Both the position numbers and the translations under genes were made by a program. This document shows positions 7,733-16,918 of a stretch of 34,419 bases of DNA, piece after piece. The DNA lies in assembly GCA_016735225.1 (NCBI GenBank), contig JAERRX010000077.1, forward strand, positions 1-34,419, in the 5' to 3' direction. Below the pieces are notes generated by a model. That model did not search any database. It had not been told where the DNA came from and worked only from the letters and a program-made list of their open reading frames with translations. Source of the stretch: Sulfurimonas sp. (GTDB lineage: Bacteria; Campylobacterota; Campylobacteria; Campylobacterales; Sulfurimonadaceae). Position 1 is the first letter of the stretch. Every line of letters begins with the position of its first letter.

Positions 7733-9292
7733 TTAGTTATATGCCACCTGATTACGACCATCTTTTTTTGCTTTGTATAAGCATTCATCTGAAGATGTGA
7801 TAAGGTTTTTCAAAGAGGACATCTTTTTTCTTTCGCTAACACCGCAACTGACAGTAACCTGAATTCTTTGTCCTTTATACATAAAACGAGCTTTTTGAAC
7901 ATGCTTTCTTACTTTTTGGGCAAAATCAACACCGCCTTTAGTTCCTGTCTCACTAAGAAGAGCCATAAACTCTTCCCCTCCAAATCTACCAATTATATCT
8001 ACACTTCTTGTTGCTTTTTTTAGTATCTTTGCAAAAGCAGCAAGAACAGCATCCCCTGCATCATGCCCATAAGTATCATTAACATTTTTAAAGTGGTCTA
8101 GGTCAAACATAACAATACTAAAGTTATGCCCATATCTAACAAACTCAGACTCTTTAACACTCATAAACTCATCTAAGGCTCTTTTGTTGTAAAGCTTTGT
8201 TAAAAAGTCCTCTTTTGATGCTTGCTTAGCATCTTCGAGTTCTTTTTCAAGGTTTTTGACTTTTGTGCTCAATAGCCCAACTTCTTTAGTGTGACCCTTT
8301 AAGTCATCGGTTAAAGTTTTAGTAGATTCCTCTAAAGCGGTTGCTATGCCTAAAAGTTTTTTATGAGATAGTTTAAAATTTGCAGCACTTCCATCGTTAT
8401 AATTTTCTAAATCTGACTTTATCTTTTGTATCTCAGTTGTTGAATCATCAGAGTGTTCTATCATCGCAATAAGTCTTAAAGATAATTTATCTAGTACTCC
8501 ATCGATCGACTCTACCATCTTTTTTACACTTTTTTTATCAAGTGCTATTCTAAGTGAGATGATTGTTCTAACTTCTTCTTCTATGCTTGCACTGTCTAAA
8601 AGTGCTGGGTTAAGCTCAATCTTTTCACTAAGTGTAGCTATCTTGTCATTTACACTCGAAGCGATAGAGGGAACAAAAGATAAAACTAAAAGTGATGCTA
8701 CTCGAACTAACTCGCTATTGTTTTTATCTGTGTTTGAATCTGTGTTTGAAGTTGAAACATCTGTATCTAAATTTTCAATTGTCTTTTTAAGATCCCTCCT
8801 ATCAACCTCACCAAAAGCACTTAGTTTACTTAAAAAATTATCATCATAAGTGGTTATAAAGTCTATCCAGTGCTGTCTAAACTGCTCAAGTTCTTGTGTT
8901 GTCGGGTTTGAACCTAAAAGAACAATACTCTTCTGTGCTAATTCACTTGCTTGTTCATTGTGTAGAACTTCTACAACTTGAAGTATTCTTTTTGTGAGAA
9001 GTTCTTGTGACTCAAGCTGCTCTGAACATACTGTTGGACTTGTTCTGTTTAACTTTGAGATCAAAAAACGAGTTAGTTCGTCCATTGATTGTATTCTATA
9101 ATTTTTTAACTCTTTTTGAATATCCTTATTTAAAGTTTTTGAAAACTTTTCAACATGGGTACAGTCCTGTGTATTCATACCAGCATTTTTTGCCTCTTTA
9201 CAAAATGCTTCTGCATAATAGTCTGGTGTTAATATCTTTCCCTCTAACTCAAGCCTTTTCATAGCTTTTTTTATAATAATTTGAACGGTCAT
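7733..9292 (-). CDS. Diguanylate cyclase (GGDEF domain) with long helical N-terminal region
   Basis: The C-terminal 165 residues are a GGDEF domain that makes cyclic di-GMP from two GTP. The active-site loop is Gly-Gly-Glu-Glu-Phe at 438-442, and Arg-Ser-Val-Asp at 429-432 is a canonical RxxD inhibitory site, so the enzyme should be active and product-inhibited. The first 350 residues are mostly helical: an Arg/Lys/Glu-rich block, a hydrophobic patch near 200-220 that may or may not be membrane-associated, and a coiled coil (about 315-365) leading into the cyclase. I recognise no named sensor domain. An AAGGAG ribosome site sits just before the ATG. In H. pylori, as I recall, folC and lptE are adjacent, so this gene looks like an addition to the conserved order. 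Confidence 0.93.
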   Translation of the reverse strand: MTVQIIIKKAMKRLELEGKILTPDYYAEAFCKEAKNAGMNTQDCTHVEKFSKTLNKDIQKELKNYRIQSMDELTRFLISKLNRTSPTVCSEQLESQELLTKRILQVVEVLHNEQASELAQKSIVLLGSNPTTQELEQFRQHWIDFITTYDDNFLSKLSAFGEVDRRDLKKTIENLDTDVSTSNTDSNTDKNNSELVRVASLLVLSFVPSIASSVNDKIATLSEKIELNPALLDSASIEEEVRTIISLRIALDKKSVKKMVESIDGVLDKLSLRLIAMIEHSDDSTTEIQKIKSDLENYNDGSAANFKLSHKKLLGIATALEESTKTLTDDLKGHTKEVGLLSTKVKNLEKELEDAKQASKEDFLTKLYNKRALDEFMSVKESEFVRYGHNFSIVMFDLDHFKNVNDTYGHDAGDAVLAAFAKILKKATRSVDIIGRFGGEEFMALLSETGTKGGVDFAQKVRKHVQKARFMYKGQRIQVTVSCGVSERKKMSSLKNLITSSDECLYKAKKDGRNQVAYN

Positions 9293-9307
9293 AATATACT
9301 CCTTGTT

Positions 9308-9811
9308 TTATTTGTTAGCTCTTGCGCCTTCTGCTGAAACCTGTGCAACAAATGAGCGAATCGCTTTATCTGCACTAAAACGAATAGCATCAAATCTCTG
9401 CTTATCAGTCACAACTGCATTTTTTTCTACTGCAAAATCATAAGTTCCCAAAGCTAGGTACTTTTTGCTTAGTCCACTGTGATGTCTCATTATACTCAAA
9501 GTTAGGCTCATTCTATAGCCGATAATAAAACCATCTTTGTCATAAACAATGGGTGTATATGTTGGAGCAGCTATACTTAGGTCTAAATGAGTCTCGGACT
9601 CGGACTTTTTTACCAAAGATGAATGAAAAACCTCTATAATTGCTGTATCTACTGCATCTTTAATGATTACAGTATTTTCAGGGTCTTGAGCAGAGATGAT
9701 TATATTTGTACTTATCTTCTCTCCCATAACTTCTCGTGATAGCTTTGAGCTTGGTTTATATCCGCAAGATATAAAGATCATTGCTATCAAAAAAGTTAGT
9801 ACATATCTCAT
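9308..9811 (-). CDS. lptE: LptE-like LPS assembly lipoprotein
   Basis: LptE plugs the LptD barrel in the outer membrane and helps deliver lipopolysaccharide to the surface. Evidence is a short lipoprotein signal (residues 1-15, lipobox Phe-Ile-Ser-Cys with Cys16 as lipidation site), Gly-Tyr-Lys-Pro-Ser directly after the cysteine as in many LptE proteins, and a size of 167 residues. The mature part has an alternating strand/helix profile. The family is poorly conserved in sequence, so the assignment leans on the lipobox, the post-cysteine motif and the location after leuS, which matches Helicobacter and Campylobacter. It starts two bases after the leuS stop codon. Confidence 0.8.
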   Translation of the reverse strand: MRYVLTFLIAMIFISCGYKPSSKLSREVMGEKISTNIIISAQDPENTVIIKDAVDTAIIEVFHSSLVKKSESETHLDLSIAAPTYTPIVYDKDGFIIGYRMSLTLSIMRHHSGLSKKYLALGTYDFAVEKNAVVTDKQRFDAIRFSADKAIRSFVAQVSAEGARANK

Positions 9812-9813
9812 GT

Positions 9814-12285
9814 TTAGCCTTTTACAACTAAATTTACAAGTTTTTTAGGAACTAAAATCTCTTTTACTATCTCTTTATCTTCTAGCCATTTTTGAGCTTT
9901 TTGCTTTGCTAAAGAGATGATATTTTCTTTTGACTCATCTATTGCAACCTCTATTTCACATCTTCTTTTTCCATTTATAGAAACACCTAAAGTCATACTA
10001 TCTTCAAGAAAAACTTCATCTAAAACTTTTTGAGATGTCAAGTTGTTTAGAGAAAAATACTCATTACTTATCTCCCAACAAATATGTGGGATGATCGGCT
10101 CTAATATTGAGCTTAATATCCAGTAACCTTCACTCCATAGATCAGAGTTATCTTGAGTATTAAGAGCATTTATAGCTTCCATTGTTCCTGCTATGAGAGT
10201 GTTGAAGGTATATTTTTCATTATAAACTTCTTTTGCCCTTACTAGAGCTTCATAGACTTTTTTTCTAGCATATTTTTCATCTTTGCAAAGAGTTGCATGT
10301 TGTATAGATGGTATCTTGTCTGTTTTTATGATATGTGAACTTCTATCGCTAAATCTTTTTATAAACTTATAAGCACCCTCAACTGCATTATCATTCCACT
10401 CTAGTTCTTGCGTTGGAGGGGCTGCAAAAAGTATAAAAAGTCTTGCAGTGTCTGCTCCATATTTTTTTATGATAGCATCTGGGTCAACAGTATTGCCCTT
10501 TGACTTACTCATCTTAGCACCATCTTTTAAAACCATACCTTGAGTAAGTAGTTTATCAAATGGCTCATCAAACTCCACATAACCCAAATCACGAAAAACT
10601 TTAGTAAAAAACCTCGCATATAGTAGATGCAATATAGCATGTTCTATGCCACCAATATACTGATCAACACTCATCCAATAGCTCATCTGCTCTTTTGAAA
10701 ATGCCTCTGTTTCCCAGTTTTTAGGAGATGCACAAAAGCGTAAAAAGTACCAAGAGGACTCTACAAAAGTATCCATAGTATCTGTTTCACGAGTTGCATC
10801 CTTACCACAAACAGGACATTTACAATGTTTCCAAGTTGGATGTTTGTCTAAAGGGTTACCCTCCCCTGTGATCTCAACATCCGATGGAAGAGCGATAGGA
10901 AGGTTTTCTTTTTTCTCCATAACTAAACCACAATCATCACAATGCACAAAAGGCAAAGGAGCACCCCAATATCTTTGGCGAGAAACTCCCCAATCTTTAA
11001 GCTTGTAGTTTGTAGTTTTTTTACCTAGTTTTTCATCTTCAAATTTTTTGATAACATTGTATTGAGATTTTTTGGAATTTAGTCCGTTAAATTCAGCCGA
11101 ATCAAAAAGTATGCCAACATCACAAAAGGCAGATTTGCTAAAATCATGCTCACCCTCTTTTGGTTTGATAACAGCATCTATCTCTAAGGAGTACTTTTTT
11201 GCAAAGTCAAAATCTCTATCATCATGAGCAGGTACAGCCATAACAGCACCTGAACCATAGTCCGTCAAAACAAAGTTAGCTATCCAAACTGGAAGTTTTT
11301 TGCCTGTTAGTGGATGAAGAACATCTAGTCCTAAGGAGATGCCCTTTTTCTCTTTTTGTCTGTTTATAGATGATGTGTTTTTCATATCTTTTATCTGAGC
11401 AAGAACATCATCGCTCAGAAGATTGTTCTCTATCATATAGCTAACTATCTTATGTTCTGGGGCTAATGCTGTATAGCTTACACCATATATAGTTTCAGGT
11501 CTTGTTGTAAAAACATCAAAGGATTTAAACTTATTGTCTAAAATATTTAAAGAGTTATCATCAAAATATAGGTCAAACTCTAGTCCATTTGACTTTCCTA
11601 TCCAATTTTCCTGCATAGTTAAAACTTGCTTTGGCCAACCGCCCTCTAGCTTTTTTAACGAGTCAAGAAGCTCATCGGCATACTTAGTTATCTTAAAATA
11701 GTACTGATTCATATCTTTTTTAACTATTGGTGTATCACATCTCCAACAGCATCCATCTACTACTTGCTCATTTGCTAAAACTGTTTTATCATGTGGACAC
11801 CAGTTTAGTAAGCCCTTTTCACGATATAAAAGTCCACTCTCATACATATCGATAATAAAGCCCTGCTCAAACTTAGTATATAGCTCATCACTTGTTGCTA
11901 ACTCTCTTGTTTTTGAAAAAGAAAAACCTAGTGCTTTGAACTCACCTTTCATATACTCTATGTTGTCATAAGTCCATGTTTTTGGATTTGCATTGTTTTT
12001 GATAGCTGCATTTTCTGCAGGCATACCAAAGCTATCAAAGCCTATGGGATGAAGTACATTTTTACCCTCTTGTCTAGCAAACCTTGCAAAAGCATCACTT
12101 ATTGAGTAGTTTCTAACATGACCCATGTGTAGGCGACCGCTTGGAAAGGGAAACATACTTAGTATATATTTTTTCTCTTTAGTAAAGTCTTCGCTAGGCT
12201 CAAAACTATTATGTTCTGCCCAATATTCTTGCCATTTTTTTTCTATAGTCTGTGCATTGTATTCCAAATTATTAGTTCCTGTCAT
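9814..12285 (-). CDS. leuS: Leucyl-tRNA synthetase
   Basis: This class I synthetase charges tRNA-Leu. The 823-residue protein has the HIGH signature as His-Met-Gly-His at 53-56 and Lys-Met-Ser-Lys-Ser at 591-595. Between them lie a zinc-binding insertion with paired cysteines (Cys-Pro-His and Cys-Cys-Trp-Arg-Cys near residues 160-180), the CP1 editing domain with the Thr-Thr-Arg-Pro-Glu-Thr motif, and a second Cys-x2-Cys pair near 455. Anticodon-binding and short C-terminal domains follow. The length is normal for the bacterial form. A GGAG ribosome site is nine or ten bases before the ATG. It is the second gene after the promoter at 12673-12678. Confidence 0.98.
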   Translation of the reverse strand: MTGTNNLEYNAQTIEKKWQEYWAEHNSFEPSEDFTKEKKYILSMFPFPSGRLHMGHVRNYSISDAFARFARQEGKNVLHPIGFDSFGMPAENAAIKNNANPKTWTYDNIEYMKGEFKALGFSFSKTRELATSDELYTKFEQGFIIDMYESGLLYREKGLLNWCPHDKTVLANEQVVDGCCWRCDTPIVKKDMNQYYFKITKYADELLDSLKKLEGGWPKQVLTMQENWIGKSNGLEFDLYFDDNSLNILDNKFKSFDVFTTRPETIYGVSYTALAPEHKIVSYMIENNLLSDDVLAQIKDMKNTSSINRQKEKKGISLGLDVLHPLTGKKLPVWIANFVLTDYGSGAVMAVPAHDDRDFDFAKKYSLEIDAVIKPKEGEHDFSKSAFCDVGILFDSAEFNGLNSKKSQYNVIKKFEDEKLGKKTTNYKLKDWGVSRQRYWGAPLPFVHCDDCGLVMEKKENLPIALPSDVEITGEGNPLDKHPTWKHCKCPVCGKDATRETDTMDTFVESSWYFLRFCASPKNWETEAFSKEQMSYWMSVDQYIGGIEHAILHLLYARFFTKVFRDLGYVEFDEPFDKLLTQGMVLKDGAKMSKSKGNTVDPDAIIKKYGADTARLFILFAAPPTQELEWNDNAVEGAYKFIKRFSDRSSHIIKTDKIPSIQHATLCKDEKYARKKVYEALVRAKEVYNEKYTFNTLIAGTMEAINALNTQDNSDLWSEGYWILSSILEPIIPHICWEISNEYFSLNNLTSQKVLDEVFLEDSMTLGVSINGKRRCEIEVAIDESKENIISLAKQKAQKWLEDKEIVKEILVPKKLVNLVVKG

Positions 12286-12307
12286 TAAATATAACTCCCG
12301 ATGGAGA

Positions 12308-12646
12308 TTAGTACTCTTCGTGAATTTTTGAACTCTCTATATAGATAAGTCCTACTGAAAACAGGTTGGCTATTAAAGCACCTATTGTCAAAGCGATAGC
12401 CCACTCTAAGTTTCCAACCACTTCTAAGTATATAAATGCTGGGATAAGATGTAAGTCTGCAACCAATGAAGATGCTAGTAGCTCTGCTGAAAGTAAGTTT
12501 CTTACTCCAACTTTCAATACTGTTGAAACTAAATTTAAGCTTCCTGCAACAAAAAGTGCTACGGCACTATGTTCATATAAAAATCCCGCAATTGATGTTA
12601 AACTCATTAAAGAGAAAAACACATAAATAACCTTACCCCAATCCAT
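12308..12646 (-). CDS. Small four-helix membrane protein conserved in Campylobacterota (probably DUF6394)
   Basis: The 112-residue protein is largely hydrophobic, with four likely membrane helices at about 6-25, 28-48, 54-74 and 80-103 and a short acidic C-terminal tail. H. pylori has an integral membrane protein of unknown function at the same place, between leuS and secF, and this looks like its counterpart; the family name is from memory. An AAGGAA ribosome site precedes the ATG, and a clear -10 box lies at 12673-12678, so it is likely the first gene of the leuS transcription unit. Conservation next to secDF hints at an envelope role, but no function can be read from the sequence. Confidence 0.8.
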   Translation of the reverse strand: MDWGKVIYVFFSLMSLTSIAGFLYEHSAVALFVAGSLNLVSTVLKVGVRNLLSAELLASSLVADLHLIPAFIYLEVVGNLEWAIALTIGALIANLFSVGLIYIESSKIHEEY

Positions 12647-12672
12647 TACAATTCCTTAGTTTTATTGAGGTG

Positions 12673-12678
12673 ATTATA
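12673..12678 (-). promoter_or_regulatory. Candidate -10 box (TATAAT) driving the DUF6394-leuS operon
   Basis: On the minus strand a T-run precedes TATAAT, 26 bases before the ATG at 12646. This is the typical Campylobacterota promoter shape. It lies downstream of the hairpin at 12706-12724, so the two together would separate the yajC-secD-secF unit from the leuS unit. Confidence 0.6.
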
Positions 12679-12705
12679 CAAAAAATATCTTAAATGATGA
12701 CTGAA

Positions 12706-12724
12706 GCCTCGAACTTCTCGAGGC
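12706..12724 (-). terminator. Hairpin after secF, possible partial terminator
   Basis: GCCTCGA and TCGAGGC form a perfect seven-base stem with a five-base loop, 20 bases past the secF stop codon. This is one of few GC-rich hairpins in the window. On the minus strand the following bases are not a clean T-run, so it may terminate only partly or mark an mRNA end or processing site. Confidence 0.5.
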
Positions 12725-12744
12725 AAAAGGAGATAAATATAGTT

Positions 12745-13716
12745 TTACATTACCCCAGATTCATATTGGTCTCGCATACGTTGCTTTTCTGCTTCTCTTT
12801 TTGCTTTTGCTGCTAACTTAATATGATAAGACTTAACATCAAAACCAAACCAAAGAAGAACAGGAGATGCTACAAAGATAGATGAGTATGTACCAACTAT
12901 GATGCCTACAAGAAGTGTAAATGCAAAGGCATGAATAATCTCACCACCAAACATAAAGAGTGTAAATACAACGAAAAAAGTTGTAAGTGAAGTCAATGTT
13001 GTTCTTGCTAAAGTTCTTGTAATAGACTCATTGATAATCTCAGCTAGATTTGTACTTTTTGAAGTTGTTACACCCTCACGAATACGGTCAAAAACAATAA
13101 TAGTATCATTGAGTGAATAACCCAATATAGTAAGAAGTGCAGCTAAAACATCTAAGTTTACATCTAGTCCGACAAGAGTTATAGCTCCTACAGCTAAAGA
13201 GATATCATGCACTAAAGCCACTATAGATGCCACAGCAAAACGCCACTCAAATCTAAAGGCAACATAGATTAGGATGCCAGCTATTGCTAAGAGTAAAGAC
13301 ATAATTCCTTTCTCTTTTAGCTCTGCCCCAACTGTTGGACCTACTATATCAACACGACGAATTTCAAAATTACCACTACCTTTTAGTGCCTCTCTTGTCA
13401 CATCGCCAATATCAACCGTAACACTACCAGTAGTACTCTTCATACGAATTACCACCTCATCTGGAGAACCAAACTCTGTAATAGTCGCACTTTTAAAGAG
13501 TTCGTTAGACTTTAGCTTTTCTCGCATAGCATCTATTGGTGCTTTTGTGTCATACTTAACTTGGACTATAGTTCCACCAGCAAAGTCGACACCATAGTTT
13601 AAACCCTTGGTTGCTAAAAGTGTATATGAAGCTAAAATTAAAATTATAGATAAAATCATCGTATATTTAGACTTATTCATAAAGTTAAAGGTTTTTGCAT
13701 ATTTGAAAAATTCCAT
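12745..13716 (-). CDS. secF: Protein translocase subunit SecF
   Basis: SecF pairs with SecD and uses the proton gradient to pull secreted proteins through SecYEG on the periplasmic side. The 323-residue protein has the expected six membrane helices. Family motifs are Tyr-Gly-Val-Asp-Phe-Ala-Gly-Gly-Thr after helix 1 (about residues 41-49), Val-His-Asp near residue 168, and the Gly-Tyr-Ser-Leu-Asn-Asp-Thr-Ile-Val-Phe-Asp-Arg-Ile-Arg-Glu block in helix 4 to 5. The C-terminal tail is basic and cytoplasmic. It begins four bases after the secD stop. Length is normal. Confidence 0.98.
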   Translation of the reverse strand: MEFFKYAKTFNFMNKSKYTMILSIILILASYTLLATKGLNYGVDFAGGTIVQVKYDTKAPIDAMREKLKSNELFKSATITEFGSPDEVVIRMKSTTGSVTVDIGDVTREALKGSGNFEIRRVDIVGPTVGAELKEKGIMSLLLAIAGILIYVAFRFEWRFAVASIVALVHDISLAVGAITLVGLDVNLDVLAALLTILGYSLNDTIIVFDRIREGVTTSKSTNLAEIINESITRTLARTTLTSLTTFFVVFTLFMFGGEIIHAFAFTLLVGIIVGTYSSIFVASPVLLWFGFDVKSYHIKLAAKAKREAEKQRMRDQYESGVM

Positions 13717-13720
13717 CTAC

Positions 13721-15310
13721 TTACCCCTTTATCCCAAACCAAAAACGGTTGTTTTTGCTTTTTTGTATTTTCTTTTCTAGCATTTCATAGATGCCATGTG
13801 TACCGAGTATAGCCGTTAGCATAGATGCTAAGATACCGATACTCATAGTGATCGCAAAACCTTTTATCGCACCCGTTCCATAAGCATATAAAACAACAGC
13901 TGCTATAAGAGTTGTAATATTTGCATCTAAGATGGCACGCATAGCATTTTCATAACCCTCTTCTATCGCTTTATGAATAGACTTGCCTTGATAGATAAGC
14001 TCTCTTATCCTCTCGGAGATGATGACATTAGCATCTACTGCCATACCAACAGTCAGAACTATACCTGCCATACCAGGAAGTGTGAGAGTTGCCCCAAAAA
14101 GGCTCATAATAGCAATAATAATAAACAAGTTTGCAACTAAAGCAATATTTGCAATAAGACCAGCCATACGATAATAAACTAGCATAAAGACGATAACTAA
14201 AATAAAGCCACCTATAAGAGCCACCATACTAGCTTTTATACTATCAGCTCCTAGGCTTGGGCCTACAGAACGTTTTTCCATCAAATATATGGGAGCTAAA
14301 AGAGCCCCAGAACGAAGAGCTATGGCTAAATCTTTTGCTTCCATAACTGTATAACTTCCAGATATTTGACCATTTCCTCCACCGATACGCTCATTGATAT
14401 TTGGTGCGGAATAAACCTTGCCATCTAAAACAACAGCTAGTCTTTTGCCAACACTTTTACCTGTAAAGTCACCGAAAATTTCAGCACCCTCTGCATTTAG
14501 TTTGAAGTTGATAAGAGGTCTATTGTTTTGATCAAATCCCATAGATGCATCTGTAAGCATACTACCATCTAAGATAGGAATCTCACGAACCAAATAGTGC
14601 CTATTTGGGTCTTTTACATCAGGTAAGATAACATCGCCATACTCAGCAGCATCTGCATCACTCATAACACTTACACGAGCGTTTCTATCTTCATCAACTG
14701 CCATGAGTTCTAACTTTGCAGCACGAGATATAAGCTCTCTTGCTCTTTGTTCTTCCTCTTGAGTTTTGATACCAGCTAACTGAACTAAGATCTTTTCTTC
14801 ACCTTGACGAGCAACTATAGGTTCAGCTAAGCCAAATTGATCAAGTCTATTTCTTATGGTTTCTATTGCTTGATCTATGGCTAATTTTTCAGTTCTTACA
14901 ATCTCTTTAGGAGTTAGGCTTAAGGAGAATGATAATGCATCTAGTGAGATGTCTGAGCCATCTATTTTACTTAAAAATTCTTGCATCTGCTTTACATCAT
15001 CACTATCTAAAAGTGAAAATACTATAGATGATTCATCAAATCTTAACTCATCTATCAAGATATCGTTTCTATCGCTAAAGTGTTTAATACTTGCTGCGAT
15101 AGATTTTATACGAGATTTAGTAGCCTCTTCGGTTTTTACACCCAAAAGCATGTGCAAACCACCTTGTAGGTCAAGTCCTAAGGTGACTTTTTTGCCATCT
15201 TGGAGTTGAAGTAGAGATGGTGCTGAGAAAAACAGACCAAAAATTATTGCAGAAGCAAAAATGACTATGCGGTAATTAAGCTTCATCCTCATACTTTTTT
15301 GAGATCGCAT
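13721..15310 (-). CDS. secD: Protein translocase subunit SecD
   Basis: SecD is the partner of SecF in late protein export. The 529-residue frame has an N-terminal membrane helix, the Leu-Gly-Leu-Asp-Leu-Gln-Gly-Gly motif that opens the large periplasmic region, and five more C-terminal helices including the Gly-Met-Ala-Val-Asp-Ala-Asn-Val motif. The start is uncertain. In-frame ATG codons occur at residues 1, 7 and 9 (15310, 15292, 15286); the last two lie in the final codons of yajC, and none has a strong ribosome site. Family N-termini, which start a few residues before the first helix, fit any of them. Either way secD overlaps the end of yajC, which suggests coupling. Confidence 0.95.
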   Translation of the reverse strand: MRSQKSMRMKLNYRIVIFASAIIFGLFFSAPSLLQLQDGKKVTLGLDLQGGLHMLLGVKTEEATKSRIKSIAASIKHFSDRNDILIDELRFDESSIVFSLLDSDDVKQMQEFLSKIDGSDISLDALSFSLSLTPKEIVRTEKLAIDQAIETIRNRLDQFGLAEPIVARQGEEKILVQLAGIKTQEEEQRARELISRAAKLELMAVDEDRNARVSVMSDADAAEYGDVILPDVKDPNRHYLVREIPILDGSMLTDASMGFDQNNRPLINFKLNAEGAEIFGDFTGKSVGKRLAVVLDGKVYSAPNINERIGGGNGQISGSYTVMEAKDLAIALRSGALLAPIYLMEKRSVGPSLGADSIKASMVALIGGFILVIVFMLVYYRMAGLIANIALVANLFIIIAIMSLFGATLTLPGMAGIVLTVGMAVDANVIISERIRELIYQGKSIHKAIEEGYENAMRAILDANITTLIAAVVLYAYGTGAIKGFAITMSIGILASMLTAILGTHGIYEMLEKKIQKSKNNRFWFGIKG

Positions 15311-15548
15311 CTCTTGATATTTTCACGATAGTATCATCATTTATTTTAACACTCAAAATAGTCTCTTCAACTTTTTGAATAACTACTATAAAGCCACCAT
15401 TTGTGTAAACTTTATCGCCTTTTGCTAAATCTGCTAACATAGCTTTTCTTTTTTTTGCCTCTTTTTGTTGAGGGCGAATAATCACAAAATACATGATTGC
15501 TATTAAAAACACAAACGGAGCGAACTGAGTTATAATATCCATTGGCAT
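15276..15548 (-). CDS. yajC: Preprotein translocase subunit YajC
   Basis: YajC is a small single-pass protein that accompanies SecDF. The 90-residue protein has one N-terminal membrane helix (about 7-24) ending in Ile-Arg-Pro-Gln-Gln-Lys, the family signature, followed by a small basic cytoplasmic domain with the Gly-Asp-x-Val-x-Thr-x-Gly-Gly pattern. The first ATG (15548) is preferred over the ATG two codons later because an AAGGA site lies five bases before it. It is the first gene of the yajC-secD-secF unit, with a -10 box at 15575-15580. Confidence 0.96.
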   Translation of the reverse strand: MPMDIITQFAPFVFLIAIMYFVIIRPQQKEAKKRKAMLADLAKGDKVYTNGGFIVVIQKVEETILSVKINDDTIVKISRDAISKKYEDEA

Positions 15549-15574
15549 GGAGATCCTTTTATTAAATTTGGGCG

Positions 15575-15580
15575 ATTATA
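15575..15580 (-). promoter_or_regulatory. Candidate -10 box for yajC-secD-secF
   Basis: TATAAT on the minus strand, 26 bases upstream of the yajC ATG, in the 77-base space shared with the divergent lnt promoter. Confidence 0.6.
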
Positions 15581-15614
15581 CATAAAATACTATAAGAAAT
15601 GACTGAAAATATAC

Positions 15615-15620
15615 TATAAT
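15615..15620 (+). promoter_or_regulatory. Candidate -10 box for lnt, with little or no leader
   Basis: TATAAT ends five bases before the ATG at 15626. Transcription normally begins about seven bases past the box, which is at or within one base of that ATG. There is no Shine-Dalgarno in front of the gene, consistent with a leaderless mRNA. Confidence 0.5.
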
Positions 15621-15625
15621 TGTAT

Positions 15626-16861
15626 ATGCTAAACATAATTCAAACATTTAAAAAAAATAACAATCTACTTTATGAGCTTTTACTAGGTCTCATCACAGCA
15701 CTTCTTTTTAGTGCTTTTATATACTTAGAAGAGTTTGGTTTTACTATACAAATACTAAATACCATCTTTGCTCTTTGTGCCTTAGCCCTGTTTTTATATA
15801 TACCAAAAAGGTCTGTTTTAGTAGCTGGCTTTAGTATAGGTATCCTTTGGTTTTACTGGATAGCTTATAGTTTTGAGTATCAAGGTGTTGGATATATGGC
15901 ACCTTTTATTATTTTTTCTTTTGGTATTATATATATGCTATTTTTTGGTGTTTTAGCACTTACAAACAAGGTATATATCAGAGCTGTTTTGATTTTTGCA
16001 CTTAGTTATTTTGAGCCATTTGACTGGAACTGGTTGCAGATAGAGCTTATTTTTGTTGATAGTTATATCGGCATCTACAAATACCAACTAGCATCTGTTT
16101 TAGTTTCTCTTTCTCTTATCTCTTACATAAAAAAACCATACAAATATGCACCTTTGATCTTACTTTTAGTTGCCATAAACTACAGTACAGAACTGCCAAA
16201 ACTAGCACCACTTAAAATAAAACTTGTTCAAACAGATATAAAGCAAGAAAAAAAATGGAAAAGAGAGACACTAAGACCAACCATCTCTTATATATATAAA
16301 GAGATACAAACTGCAACAAGTGAGACCTATGATATAGTAGTTTTCCCTGAGTCTGTATTTCCACTTTATATGAACAAGCATCCACGACTAGTTCATCAAC
16401 TTTCAATACTCTCAAAAGATATAGCTATCGTTGCTGGCTCACTATATAAAGAAGATGGAAAAAACTATAATGTTACCTACCTTTTTGAAGATGGAAAATA
16501 CAAAATAGCTAAAAAACTTGTACTTGTGCCATTTGGCGAGTATATACCTCTTCCAAAATTCGCTATAAAGATCATAAACGATACTTTTTTCTCTGGTACT
16601 TCTGACTTTAAAACAGCCTCATCACCAACTGACTTTATCATCAAAGGTGTAAAGTTTAGAAATGCCATCTGCTATGAAGCCACTTGTCAAGAGATATATG
16701 AAGGCGATGTTAATTTTGTCATAGCATCTAGTAACAATGCTTGGTTTGCTCCATCGATAGAGCCAACACTACAAAAACTTCTTATGAGATACTATGCTAG
16801 AAAAAATGGCGTTACTATCTACCATTCAGCAAACTATAAGGGAACTGGTATAGTAAGATAA
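15626..16861 (+). CDS. lnt: Apolipoprotein N-acyltransferase, C-terminally short
   Basis: Lnt adds the third acyl chain to lipoproteins in the inner membrane. From the ATG at 15626 the protein has 411 residues: about six or seven N-terminal membrane helices (to about residue 186) and a periplasmic nitrilase domain. The Glu-Lys-Cys triad is present: Glu242 in Phe-Pro-Glu-Ser, Lys297 before Leu-Val-Pro-Phe-Gly-Glu, and Cys349 in Ala-Ile-Cys-Tyr-Glu. The protein ends 62 residues after the cysteine, against about 125 in E. coli, so the last membrane helix is absent. A TTG two codons upstream overlaps the -10 box and is an unlikely start. The gene runs divergently from yajC. A lipoprotein with a clear lipobox elsewhere in the window (27151-29358) is one possible substrate. 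Confidence 0.93.
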   Translation: MLNIIQTFKKNNNLLYELLLGLITALLFSAFIYLEEFGFTIQILNTIFALCALALFLYIPKRSVLVAGFSIGILWFYWIAYSFEYQGVGYMAPFIIFSFGIIYMLFFGVLALTNKVYIRAVLIFALSYFEPFDWNWLQIELIFVDSYIGIYKYQLASVLVSLSLISYIKKPYKYAPLILLLVAINYSTELPKLAPLKIKLVQTDIKQEKKWKRETLRPTISYIYKEIQTATSETYDIVVFPESVFPLYMNKHPRLVHQLSILSKDIAIVAGSLYKEDGKNYNVTYLFEDGKYKIAKKLVLVPFGEYIPLPKFAIKIINDTFFSGTSDFKTASSPTDFIIKGVKFRNAICYEATCQEIYEGDVNFVIASSNNAWFAPSIEPTLQKLLMRYYARKNGVTIYHSANYKGTGIVR

Positions 16862-16877
16862 CCTATCTGTAACCTAT
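16860..16877 (+). promoter_or_regulatory. Two direct repeats with 11-base period at the ppk1 promoter
   Basis: AACCTAT occurs at 16860-16866 and again at 16871-16877, one helical turn apart, and ends eight bases before the -10 box. Tandem half-sites with an 11-base period placed at the -35 position are the hallmark of OmpR/PhoB-type activators. An inverted copy (AGGTTAC, 16907-16913) lies downstream. The sequence is not a known Pho box; the site is inferred from geometry alone. Confidence 0.35.
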
Positions 16878-16884
16878 ACTTAGA

Positions 16885-16890
16885 TATAAT
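16885..16890 (+). promoter_or_regulatory. Candidate -10 box for ppk1
   Basis: TATAAT 28 bases before the ppk1 ATG at 16919, giving a leader of about 22 bases with a weak AGG ribosome site at 16907-16909. Confidence 0.5.
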
Positions 16891-16918
16891 AGGAAAAAAT
16901 ACTTTTAGGTTACTTTTT

